Origin: Phycisphaerae bacterium RAS2
Lineage (GTDB): Bacteria > Planctomycetota > Phycisphaerae > UBA1845 > UTPLA1
Direction: 5' to 3'
Length of the DNA stretch: 64,000 bases
Assembly: GCA_007753915.1 (NCBI GenBank)
Contig: CP036352.1
Coordinates: 1,674,001-1,738,000 of the forward strand
This document shows, piece by piece, positions 1 through 7,516 of this stretch (the first letter of the stretch is position 1; each line of letters begins with the position of its first letter). The position numbers and the translations under genes were made by a program. The notes under the pieces are model-generated. The model was given only the letters and a program-made list of their open reading frames with translations, searched no databases and was not told where the DNA came from.

Positions 1-13
1 AAGGGTCAATTAC

Positions 14-298
14 ATGGCAGATATTTTCACAGTGGAAAAATCGCAGCTTCGTCGGTTGATGACGCTTTGCCGGCATCTTCAGCCGAAGACGGGCACGCCC
101 ATTTCCCAGTTGATGACGAAAGGCAAGGCGTCGCGCCGGACGATCTACCGCGACTTTTTGAGTCTGAAGGACTTCGGCATCAAAGTCGATCTCTGCCAGG
201 GCGGGTACTACATTCGCCAGTCGACCGCCAAGTGCAAGCAAATGTTTTCGGACAACCTGCGAAAGTCTCTCGATAAGATGATCGCCGGTTGCATGTAA
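14..298 (+). CDS. Small helix-turn-helix DNA-binding protein
   Basis: A 94-residue protein, nearly all of it a winged-helix/HTH_11-like domain. Helices run over residues 8-56, with a recognition-helix stretch ASRRTIYRDFLSLKDFG at 39-55, and a short wing follows (VDLCQGGYYI). This resembles the N-terminal domain of DeoR/HTH_11 regulators such as YobV or BirA, but there is no effector domain after it. An AAGGG at bases 1-5 gives a plausible ribosome-binding site 8 bases before the ATG. The next gene is convergent. A DNA-binding role is inferred from the fold and the target is unknown. It could be a stand-alone regulator or the remnant of a longer one. Confidence 0.7.
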   Translation: MADIFTVEKSQLRRLMTLCRHLQPKTGTPISQLMTKGKASRRTIYRDFLSLKDFGIKVDLCQGGYYIRQSTAKCKQMFSDNLRKSLDKMIAGCM

Positions 299-375
299 GT
301 CGACCGCAGCGCTTGGCCGCGCCGGATCCGGCGTCAAACTCTCGCGCTTGACGTCGCCCTGGTGACCATCGAACG

Positions 376-409
376 CCACTCCGCTCGGGTATCTGCACCC
401 CCGGAGTGG
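376..409. terminator. Hairpin between convergent genes
   Basis: CCACTCCG (376-383) pairs perfectly with CGGAGTGG (402-409) around an 18-base loop, between the converging ends of the HTH gene and the phosphoesterase gene. There is no T-run on either strand, so it may only slow polymerase or protect 3' ends. Confidence 0.35.
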
Positions 410-433
410 GGACGGTAGTCGCCAGGTTTCGAC

Positions 434-1306
434 TTAGACGATCGCAACAAACTTGCGGATGTTGCGAATGAGGGCGTCGGCCGAGAGCGGGCGCGACAAG
501 TCGAACGGCAGGAAGCTGCCGTGATTGTGTTCACTGGCCAGGATGATCAGCCGATCGAACAGAAGCACGTATCCCATCTCCTGCGGTTGATGCCCGGTCA
601 TGAACACGTCGACATCGAGCTTGGCCGCGAGGGCGTCCAATTGCTCGTGCGAATGCCGGCGCCCCCAGACGAGATTGAAAATGCTGCGATCACTGGCGAG
701 CGCCTCGCGAGTGGGCGCGCGCTCGAAGATCGAGTAATCAAAGTCCGCCATGTCATGCGCGTTGGGCAGCGAGTGCGTCATCCAGACGCGGTTCTCTGTT
801 CGCACGGCCAGCGCGAACGACGCGATGAACTCGTTCAACGCCGACAGCACGTCGGTCGCGCGAGCATCGCCATACGCCGCCGCCACCGATCGGTTGAACT
901 CGTCAATCACCGCGCGACCGTTCTTGGCGATCGGGTAGCCGGTCAGTTGGGCCAGCTCATGGTTGGATTGCAGGAAATGAACCTGCTCCGGGAACTGGCA
1001 CTTGTATCGCGCTGCCGCGAGCGCCAACTCGTGTGAGCGATCGAGTTCGCGCGTGTTCAGCTCGGCGTGCACCAGTTCATGCAAGATGACGTGCCGCGCG
1101 CTGGCACGGTCGAGCATCGCATAATGCGTGAGCTTGTCGAAGTTCTTCCGATTGCCGTGCAGATCCCCGGTCATCACGCATTGACCGTATCCGGGAAGGG
1201 CGATGATGCCGCCCTGTCGGAAAGGGTCCTCGCGATTCAGGGCCGCGGCCTGGAGGAATGCGTCGATGGCGGCGGGGGCGTCGGTCTGGGGGGCGAACAT
1301 ACTCAC
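434..1306 (-). CDS. Divergent PPP-like metallophosphoesterase
   Basis: A 290-residue calcineurin-fold phosphoesterase, judged by the order of its metal-binding motifs: GDLHGN (47-52), SNHE (114-117, normally GNHE), MTHSLPN with His178, TGH (237-239) and a late His260. The second PPP signature, normally GDxVDRG, appears to be replaced by HELVHAE (76-82), so the bridging Asp would be Glu. The family dephosphorylates phosphoproteins or small phosphoesters. The gene starts with GTG overlapping the TGA of the upstream Ser/Thr kinase (GTGA), so the two are probably translationally coupled and may form a kinase/phosphatase pair. An ATG two codons in is an alternative start. The substrate is not visible. 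Confidence 0.75.
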   Translation of the reverse strand: MSMFAPQTDAPAAIDAFLQAAALNREDPFRQGGIIALPGYGQCVMTGDLHGNRKNFDKLTHYAMLDRASARHVILHELVHAELNTRELDRSHELALAAARYKCQFPEQVHFLQSNHELAQLTGYPIAKNGRAVIDEFNRSVAAAYGDARATDVLSALNEFIASFALAVRTENRVWMTHSLPNAHDMADFDYSIFERAPTREALASDRSIFNLVWGRRHSHEQLDALAAKLDVDVFMTGHQPQEMGYVLLFDRLIILASEHNHGSFLPFDLSRPLSADALIRNIRKFVAIV

Positions 1307-2295
1307 GGTGTGGTCTCCGGGCCGCTGCGACGCTCGGTCGTATGAGGATTGATGATTTCCGAAATCGCGGAGTAGTCAAGGGAGTCGTCGCTCGTCGGCG
1401 GTAATACGGGAGTTGCAGTGCTTACGTCCGCCGAGGCGGTGGGTTCGGGATTCTCGCGACAGGCCTGATCCGCGTGACGCTGGGCAGCCGGCAACAGGGG
1501 GGCCAATCGACCGGCGATTTCGGCCATGTCCTTGGGCCGGACGGCGCGATCGTAGGCGCAGCAAGCCATGACCAGCCGGGAGAGGGCCGGCGGCAGGGTC
1601 GGTTCGAGGTCTATGGGAGCGGGCGGTGGCTTGTTGGAACTGGTCTGTGTGCCGCGGGTGCGCCCGTGACGCGTGATGAGCGTCGGAAACGTCTGCCCGG
1701 TCAGCGCCCAATAGAGGGTGGCGCCAAGGTTGAAGACGTCGGTCTGCTGGGTCAGCGAGCGTCGTTCGACCTGCTCGGGGGCGATGTAATCCGGGGTGCC
1801 CTGAATGCGTGGCTTGCGATGACCGATTGGGCAGCTCTGGCCGAAGTCGATGATCTTCACGGATCCGTCCGCACTGATAATGACGTTTGTCGGTTTAATA
1901 TCGGTATGAAGGATGCCCGCCTGATGCATGGCGCCCAGCCCCTCGGCAATCTGGATGAACAGGCGTAGCAGATCATCCAGCCGCTCGGGCCGGCGGCGAT
2001 CCAGGCTCAACCCGTCGACGAATTCCATCAGCACGCGCACCTGCACAAGTTTGAAAAGACGTCGCGTTTTGAACAATTCAAGGGAACGGCGAAGGGTCGA
2101 ATGGTTCAGCCGCTGGGACACGCTGAACTCGTTGATCGCCTGTTGTAGAAATCGGTCGTCTTCGTGCGCTTCGCGGGTGACGCGTTTGAGCGTGTAGAGT
2201 TTTCCCGTGGCGACATGAATGACCTCGTACACCGCCGAACGCGCACCGTCTCCCAGCTTGGTGACGACGTTGTATCCGGGCAGGATGTCAGCCAC
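1303..2295 (-). CDS. Serine/threonine protein kinase (Hanks type)
   Basis: A 330-residue eukaryotic-like protein kinase. Visible elements are a glycine loop (GDGARSAVYE, 15-24), the ATP-binding Lys37 (TLKRV), the catalytic loop HTDIKPTN (130-137, Asp132), DFG (150-152) and the APE motif (172-174) followed by the DVFNLGATLYWALTG helix. The usual HRD arginine is Thr131, so it is a non-RD kinase, which usually does not need activation-loop phosphorylation. I see no transmembrane or sensor domain after the kinase domain; the tail (about 265-330) is low complexity. The start is GTG, preceded by AAGGA. The stop overlaps the start of the phosphoesterase gene, and an HTH-EIIA gene lies 197 bases upstream on the same strand. 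Confidence 0.88.
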   Translation of the reverse strand: MADILPGYNVVTKLGDGARSAVYEVIHVATGKLYTLKRVTREAHEDDRFLQQAINEFSVSQRLNHSTLRRSLELFKTRRLFKLVQVRVLMEFVDGLSLDRRRPERLDDLLRLFIQIAEGLGAMHQAGILHTDIKPTNVIISADGSVKIIDFGQSCPIGHRKPRIQGTPDYIAPEQVERRSLTQQTDVFNLGATLYWALTGQTFPTLITRHGRTRGTQTSSNKPPPAPIDLEPTLPPALSRLVMACCAYDRAVRPKDMAEIAGRLAPLLPAAQRHADQACRENPEPTASADVSTATPVLPPTSDDSLDYSAISEIINPHTTERRSGPETTP

Positions 2296-2492
2296 AGAGG
2301 TTCCTTAGTCGGGAGGCGCTTCTGAACCGTCGAATCGGGCCCGCGCGGGTCGTTCAATGCATCTAAGTTTCGCGGCCAGTGCATATTAGGAATGCCCCAG
2401 GGGGCGGTCAACCAGTGGATGGTCCGCGTCGCTCGTCCCGACTGGCGCAGGCAGCATGGCGGGGCTGTCGGTTGAGATGGGGTATCAAAAGC

Positions 2493-3194
2493 TTAGCGCT
2501 GGATATCGGCCGTTCGGCAGAGCCGATGCTCGGCGGACGTGAGCAGAGCGATGAAATCGTCGGCGTGCTCGGCGGCGCGAAGGTCTTCAATAATACGCGC
2601 GTCGATAAGAAGCCGGCACAGTCGGCCCAGGTAGAGAAGGTGGCTCACGTGGTCCGGGGCGCAAACGAGGAAGAACAGATCGGTCAGCCCTCCGGCTCGC
2701 TCGCCAAAGGCGAGGCCCCGGGACGTGCGCATCACGGCGAGAACAGGCTGCTCCAGATAGATCGGCTTGCACGGATGAGGCACGGCAACGCCGCGCTCCA
2801 GGGCCGTGGACGAAACCTGCTCGCGCTGCGCGAGTTCGTCGGTGAGATGCGCCACATCGATCGTCGGGTCGCAGTCCGCTGCGAGTTCGGCCAAGGCTCG
2901 AAGCACGGCCGACTTGGTCTTTGGCGACGCGTCCAGCCGAACGGTACGGGGCGTGAGGACATGGGTCAGGAGCAGGTCGGCGGGCGCTGCCGGATGCGGA
3001 TCGCGCTCGCGCCGCCTCGGAAGCGACTCGATGTTCTTCTCGATCCAGTTCCAGACCTCGCCGGCGCGGAACTCCCAGCGGTCCTTGACGCGAAGGCCGG
3101 GCAGGATGCGCTGCTCGGCCATGCGCACCACTTCACGCGTCGATACGTGCAGCGCCTGGGCGACCTGCTGTACTGTCATGATTGCGCGCGGCAC
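2493..3194 (-). CDS. HTH (excisionase/MerR-like) protein fused to PTS EIIA domain
   Basis: A 233-residue two-domain protein. Residues 6-57 are an HTH_17/excisionase-type DNA-binding domain (VQQVAQALHVSTREVVRM, then a LPGLRVKDRWEFR wing and a VWNWIEKN helix). Residues 74-222 match a fructose-type PTS EIIA domain, with the phospho-accepting histidine in GVAVPHPCKP (His140). Such proteins are thought to link PTS or PTS-Ntr phosphorylation state to gene expression; no transporter subunits are nearby, so a regulatory role is more likely than sugar transport. The GTG start is favoured because AGGAG lies 9 bases upstream; an ATG five codons in is the alternative. RNase D lies upstream and the kinase gene downstream on the same strand. 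Confidence 0.82.
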   Translation of the reverse strand: MPRAIMTVQQVAQALHVSTREVVRMAEQRILPGLRVKDRWEFRAGEVWNWIEKNIESLPRRRERDPHPAAPADLLLTHVLTPRTVRLDASPKTKSAVLRALAELAADCDPTIDVAHLTDELAQREQVSSTALERGVAVPHPCKPIYLEQPVLAVMRTSRGLAFGERAGGLTDLFFLVCAPDHVSHLLYLGRLCRLLIDARIIEDLRAAEHADDFIALLTSAEHRLCRTADIQR

Positions 3195-3298
3195 GCGAAT
3201 CGTCTCCTGCGATTGAGCGGCGGTGGGCCGCCCTTGGCATCCATTCTATGCTTTCATCGCCGCTTTTCGGTCGGGAAAGGCCGGTCGATTTAGATGAT

Positions 3299-4486
3299 TC
3301 ACTCGATATGAACATGGAATTCGCCGTTTTCCGGCCGAATCCGCACGGTGGAACGGCCAGACAGAAGAGCGTCCAGGAGCTTTCCCACGGCTTTGTGCCG
3401 CCAGCCGGTTCGTAACTGGACCGGCGTGGGCCCGGCGCCGCTGATGACCGAGCGGGCATAGTCCTTCAGATCGTTTCGGGTGGTGAGAAGACTGTATGCA
3501 AGGGCGTTTTGCCGGCAATGATCGCGCAGGATTCCCGTCAGCAGCGAAAGGATGATCTCTTCTTCTTCGGAATGCTCACGCGACGGCAGCGCCGGTGGAT
3601 GATTCTCCGGCGGGGTGTTGCGCGCTCGTTCAATCGCGCTTCCAAGGCGCCGAAGAAGGGCCTGCGGCAGGCTCATGCCACGAAGCGTCGCCAGCTTGGA
3701 CGGCTCGGTCCAGCCGCGGCGCGCCAGTTCGATGACGAGAAAATCCTTCAGAACCGTTCGAGGCGGACGATTGCGTTCGCGCGCGATGGCGTCGCGCTCG
3801 GCGAGCAGCGCATCAACCACGGCCAGCTCGCGCCGGCTAAGCGAGCCTGCGCCCTTGAGGCGTCGCCGCTGATCGTCTGGCTCGACGATGCGAACGGCGT
3901 TGGCGCACATGCGCTGCGACTCTTCGATCGCCCATTCTTCCCGCTTGCGGTTCCGCAGACGCTGGCAGATGGTCGCGTGCATGCGCGGGAGAAAGGCGAC
4001 GTCCGCGGCCGCGTAGTCCAGTTGCTCGGCCGTGAGAGGGCGCTTGCGCCAATTGGTCAGCGTTTGCGACTTGTGCATGGCGACGCCTGCGATGGCCTTG
4101 GCGAGCTTGGCAAGGCTGGCTGGGTAGCCCAGGCCGATCATGCCGGCGGCAATTTGAAGATCGAAAACGTTGCGGGGGTCGCAACGGCCCAATCGCCGAC
4201 AAATGGCGATGTCTTCGGAGCCGGCGTGTACAATTTTACAGATGTTGGCATCGCCAATGAGTTGCCAGAAGTCGGTGAGATCCACGCCGCTTTGCGGGTC
4301 AATCAACGCGCATTCCTCGTCCGTGGCGACCTGGACGAGGCAGATTTCGGGTTCGTATTGGTCTTCGCCGACGAATTCGGTGTCAAAGGCGAACGACTCG
4401 GCCTTTGCGAGGCGCGCGCAGAGGGCATTCAGCTCGCCGTCTCGCGTGATCAAGGTATGAGGTGTATTCGACACGCCAGGCCCCAT
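3299..4486 (-). CDS. rnd: Ribonuclease D
   Basis: A 395-residue 3'-5' exoribonuclease of the DEDDy family, which trims tRNA and other structured RNA 3' ends. All exonuclease motifs are present: FDTEFVG (Asp35, Glu37), HAGSEDI (Asp92) and DYAAADV (Tyr158, Asp162). An HRDC-type helical domain follows at about 205-290 (RTVLKDFLVIELARRGW), and a C-terminal extension ends in a short beta-rich tail. The length is close to that of E. coli RNase D (375). The start is ATG with AGGA 4 bases upstream. It is probably the first gene of the minus-strand run that continues with the HTH-EIIA and kinase genes, though the 104-base gap leaves room for a separate promoter. Confidence 0.93.
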   Translation of the reverse strand: MGPGVSNTPHTLITRDGELNALCARLAKAESFAFDTEFVGEDQYEPEICLVQVATDEECALIDPQSGVDLTDFWQLIGDANICKIVHAGSEDIAICRRLGRCDPRNVFDLQIAAGMIGLGYPASLAKLAKAIAGVAMHKSQTLTNWRKRPLTAEQLDYAAADVAFLPRMHATICQRLRNRKREEWAIEESQRMCANAVRIVEPDDQRRRLKGAGSLSRRELAVVDALLAERDAIARERNRPPRTVLKDFLVIELARRGWTEPSKLATLRGMSLPQALLRRLGSAIERARNTPPENHPPALPSREHSEEEEIILSLLTGILRDHCRQNALAYSLLTTRNDLKDYARSVISGAGPTPVQLRTGWRHKAVGKLLDALLSGRSTVRIRPENGEFHVHIE

Positions 4487-4581
4487 GCGTCCTGCCAGCC
4501 CCGCGGCATCCTCGCGGGCACGGCGCGCAGCATAAGCGGCGTTCGGTCAAAATACTACTTTGGGGGAGAAAATGGGTAAGG

Positions 4582-5265
4582 TTATCGCTTGCGGCGTCGC
4601 GTCATGACACCCAGGCCGAGCGCCAGGAAGGCAAGCGTGGTGGGTTCCGGGATGTAATGGTAGGTGACGTCCACTTGCATGCCCGCTTTGCTCTGGCCTT
4701 GCGAATGAACGTTTCCGGAATCGCTGACGACGCTGACCATGCCTGTACCCGTGGCGTTCACGGTCCAGTTGTCACCGATGAATCCAGCCGTGAAATGCAC
4801 GAGGTCGCCCGGATTGTTGAAGTTGCGGGTCACCATCAAAGTCCCGCTCGTGTCAAAATTCGTGGTATCCGGCCCGGTGAAATTCATCGTGCCGTCGTTG
4901 GGAGCGACAAATGCTGCCGAAGCCAGCCCGCCGGCCATTGGGCCAAGGCTCCAGACAACCGGCGGCGTGGGAGTGGGCGTGACCGTGACGGTCGCTACGC
5001 CGTTGATGTTTGAAGGGCTGGGACCGGTGTTCTCCGCGACGATGCTGGCCTCAAAGCTGGCGCTGATCTTGACCGTGACAAGTGTCAATGTGCCCAGTGT
5101 CGGGTCGAACTTCGGAATCGTAACGAATTGATTCCAGTTGGTGAGTTGCAACGGGACGACGGCCGGGGGCAACACCTGCTGGAAGTCGGCGCGCGAAGGC
5201 GCGGCGGTCATCGCGATAAGCGATAACCCCGTTGCTATTAGCAACTTGTAGCGATACGGGCGCAT
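4582..5265 (-). CDS. PEP-CTERM surface protein (choice-of-anchor E-like)
   Basis: A 227-residue secreted protein. The signal peptide (YRYKLLIATGLSLIAMTAAP) ends near residue 24. The mature body carries IPKFDPTLGTLTLVTVKI, the pattern of the choice-of-anchor E domain. The C-terminus is a standard PEP-CTERM tail: IPEPTTLAFLALGLGVMTRR plus basic residues. Exosortase removes such tails and attaches the protein to the envelope or releases it; no exosortase gene is in this window. I chose the ATG at 5265 because it directly precedes the signal peptide and has AGAGG upstream; the frame stays open upstream to 5493 but that part looks non-coding. The surface function is unknown. Confidence 0.85.
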   Translation of the reverse strand: MRPYRYKLLIATGLSLIAMTAAPSRADFQQVLPPAVVPLQLTNWNQFVTIPKFDPTLGTLTLVTVKISASFEASIVAENTGPSPSNINGVATVTVTPTPTPPVVWSLGPMAGGLASAAFVAPNDGTMNFTGPDTTNFDTSGTLMVTRNFNNPGDLVHFTAGFIGDNWTVNATGTGMVSVVSDSGNVHSQGQSKAGMQVDVTYHYIPEPTTLAFLALGLGVMTRRRKR

Positions 5266-5654
5266 TCGCCTCTTCCCATTGCCACACAGGCAACCGCGAG
5301 CGCAACGTGCGCGCGGCTGCTTCCACTCCAACGTCCGCCTGATTCTAACTTGGGACGCGATTGCGATCAAGTGTTGAATTGGCAAAAGGTTATGGCAATC
5401 GAGGCCGTGTCTCTTGCCACAACGATCTGCCGCGATTTCGCATAACACGATGGGAATAAAGGAGTTAATTAGGGATCGGGTGTGGCGCTCCACACAGAGG
5501 ACTATCGAAGAGTCGCCGTGGCGACCCTCTCCCTATTGGAGAGAAGAGGGTTGAAACCGGTCTTGGTCAATCAGTCGGTGGAAACAAAAATCCCCCTCGT
5601 CGAGCAGGTCGAACGAGGGGGACTCGAGCCGAAATCGCTTGTTCGATTCGCGGA
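5266..5654. other. 389-base gap between PEP-CTERM gene and sigma-partner gene
   Basis: It holds the terminator at 5586-5622 for the gene above it and presumably the minus-strand promoter of the PEP-CTERM gene. I found no convincing -35/-10 pair, no coding sequence on either strand and no RNA gene. Confidence 0.5.
5586..5622 (-). terminator. Rho-independent terminator
   Basis: On the minus strand a perfect 10-bp GC-rich stem (TCCCCCTCGT at 5591-5600 against ACGAGGGGGA at 5613-5622, 12-base loop) is followed by TTTTTGTTTC. It sits 33 bases past the stop of the 5655-6539 gene and so ends the sigma/anti-sigma transcript. Confidence 0.8.
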
Positions 5655-6539
5655 TCAGTTCTGATCGTCGTCGGCGCTGTTCGCCTCGACGTCAACCTGA
5701 ATGCGGCCGTCCTCGGTGCGAATCTGGATGTTGTTGGGGTTCTCCGGGTTCTCGCCGTCGGCGACCGTTGCCATGCGCGTCTTGAGCACGCGCTTCTCAC
5801 CGTTGCCGTTGTCGAAGACAAGCGTCGTAACGCCGCTGTCATCCGTCGAGACCTGCGGCGTGATGCCCTCGAAGCCTTCCATCGATGGGACCTGCGCCAG
5901 CTTCTGGACGCTCGTTGAGCCGGCGCCGTCCGTGGTCACCCGAAAGACGCGAATCCACTCGCCGTCTTCCGACGGAATCACGTAAAGGCTGTTCGTCAGA
6001 CCGGCTTTGTCAGTCCAGGTCTGCGTGGCCCGTGCATCGCCGATGTCGTCCATCGTGTAGGACGCATTGGCTTCCTCGGGGGCCGGACCCTGGCGGCGGA
6101 CCATCTTGACGACCTGTTCGTCCTCGGAACCCGGGCCGGTCGCATTCACGGTGACGTGGGTCTTGTCACCCTGCGCGGCGTCCGTGGCCTTCAGGACGGA
6201 AATGGTCGTGGTCTTGCCGTCGTCTCCCTGAATGGTCATCGTCGCCGGCTCGCCGTCGTTGGCGATCAGCTTGGCCTGCTGGCCGTTGATGTTCACCGAG
6301 AAGACCCAGCTGCGGATCTTTTCGATGCCGCCGGTCGCAGCAAAGGCGCCGCCGCCGACCAGCACGATCGACAGGGCGACCAGGGCTGCCACACGCATCG
6401 GCGTGCGGCGAAATTGGGTCTGGGTGTTGAAATCCTTCATCAGTCTCTCCTCGAGTTGGGGGTCAAATGGCTCGCCGGTCCAGGAACGATTCTTCAAGCT
6501 TTCAAGCGCGCTTTGAATGGGGTCGTGTTCGTTGGTCAT
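5655..6539 (-). CDS. Single-pass membrane protein, probable anti-sigma factor
   Basis: A 294-residue protein with a cytoplasmic N-terminus of about 47 residues, one transmembrane helix (AALVALSIVLVGGGAFAA, about 51-68) and a large acidic, beta-rich extracytoplasmic domain with no recognisable family. It lies 79 bases downstream of the ECF sigma gene on the same strand and ends at a strong terminator. This layout is typical of an anti-sigma factor that holds the sigma at the membrane. It has no cysteines, so it lacks the zinc anti-sigma (HxxxCxxC) motif, and sequestration would have to use another helix, perhaps the first 45 residues. The role is inferred from position and topology only. Confidence 0.6.
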   Translation of the reverse strand: MTNEHDPIQSALESLKNRSWTGEPFDPQLEERLMKDFNTQTQFRRTPMRVAALVALSIVLVGGGAFAATGGIEKIRSWVFSVNINGQQAKLIANDGEPATMTIQGDDGKTTTISVLKATDAAQGDKTHVTVNATGPGSEDEQVVKMVRRQGPAPEEANASYTMDDIGDARATQTWTDKAGLTNSLYVIPSEDGEWIRVFRVTTDGAGSTSVQKLAQVPSMEGFEGITPQVSTDDSGVTTLVFDNGNGEKRVLKTRMATVADGENPENPNNIQIRTEDGRIQVDVEANSADDDQN

Positions 6540-6556
6540 GGCTCCACACTTCCTTC

Positions 6557-6622
6557 AGTAGGGCGGGTCTCGCCCGGCACATTTCGCCATCCGCGCTGAT
6601 TGGTGGGCAGTGCCCACCCTAC
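6557..6622. repeat. REP-like palindromic element
   Basis: A compound inverted repeat between the sigma and anti-sigma genes. The outer arms are GTAGGGCGGG (6557-6566) and CCCACCCTAC (6613-6622), which pair with one G-T. Inside is a perfect hairpin GTGGGC-AGT-GCCCAC. The TAG stop of the sigma gene lies within the right arm (6619-6621). This GTAGGG...GGGC pattern is seen as a dispersed repeat in several bacterial genomes; I compared it by eye only. Confidence 0.5.
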
Positions 6623-7275
6623 GGTCTGCTCCGAGCGCGGTTCTGTCTTGTCAAACGCTCCCGCAGCGCGTCGCGCCCGCGGGACAATCTCGATTTCACC
6701 GTGCCGAGCCGACAGCCCAAGGCCGCCGCGACTTCGTCCAGGCTCAACCCTTCGAGATAATGCAACGTCAGCACGGCCTGATACTTGGGCGGCAGCGTCA
6801 GCAGCACCAGCCGGGCGTGTTCGCCGTCGCCGCGAACGTTGTCGTGCCGCGATCCTGGCATTCCCGCGGTCCGATTCGATGATTCCGCCGCTTCCAGCAC
6901 CGCGAGCGATTGGACGATTCGCTTTCGCTCACGCCGCACCCAGCGGTTGACCGTGTTCGCCGCGATCCGGTACAGCCACGCCCGAATCGGCAGCCCGCGG
7001 TCCCGGTACCGCGGCAGGTATTTCAGCACAGCCAGAAACGTCTCGGCCGTGAGGTCTTCGGTCAGATGTACGTCGCCGACGCGCCGCAGGATGTAGCTCG
7101 CCATCACCGCGTAGTGCCGTCGATAAAACAGCGCGAACGCTTGTCGGTCGGTCCGGGCGCGCCGCACCAGATCGGCGTCGTCGTGGGCCGAATCGGCGCA
7201 GGAGGGCGCATCGCCGGCGGCGAGGTCGCGACCCTGCGGAATCTCTGTGCCCGTCAAGCGGAGCTGCAACTCCAT
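6619..7275 (-). CDS. ECF-type RNA polymerase sigma factor
   Basis: A 218-residue sigma-70 family protein. Region 2 covers about 35-110 (AFALFYRRHYAVMASYILRR, then LTEDLTAETFLAVLKYL and IRAWLYRIAANTVNRWVRR). Region 4 is near the C-terminus (LPPKYQAVLTLHYLEGLSLD, then VAAALGCRLGTVKSRLSRGR). It lacks region 3, as ECF factors do, and would direct polymerase to a small regulon in response to an envelope signal. The ATG at 7275 has GAGG 8 bases upstream and puts region 2 at the usual distance; a GTG at 7392 in the same frame would add a basic 39-residue extension. The likely partner is the membrane protein gene just downstream. Confidence 0.88.
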   Translation of the reverse strand: MELQLRLTGTEIPQGRDLAAGDAPSCADSAHDDADLVRRARTDRQAFALFYRRHYAVMASYILRRVGDVHLTEDLTAETFLAVLKYLPRYRDRGLPIRAWLYRIAANTVNRWVRRERKRIVQSLAVLEAAESSNRTAGMPGSRHDNVRGDGEHARLVLLTLPPKYQAVLTLHYLEGLSLDEVAAALGCRLGTVKSRLSRGRDALRERLTRQNRARSRP

Positions 7276-7454
7276 TCTCGTTGCCTCGTCAGTCAGCTGC
7301 CCGCGCTGCTTCCAAACTCTGCGAAACCCGCCCAAAGACAGACTCTTCACGGGGCGGGTCGCCGGTCGTTTCTTCGCAGTCGACCGCCTCACGAGAACGG
7401 TCGTGAGCAGGCATAGGATAAAAGCCGGAAGGGGCTTCGATGGTTCCAGAAATC

Positions 7455-7478
7455 AAAAAAAAGGACTCAATTGATCCT
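7455..7478 (-). terminator. Probable rho-independent terminator
   Basis: On the minus strand the near-palindrome AGGATCAATTGAGTCCT (7478-7462) is followed by eight T residues (7462-7455), 39 bases after the methyltransferase stop. The stem is weak (AGGA/TCCT plus CAATTG), but the T-run is unusually long for this G+C-rich DNA. Confidence 0.5.
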
Positions 7479-7516
7479 GTCAGGCGCGGAATCGCAACTT
7501 GCCAGGGCTGAAGCGG

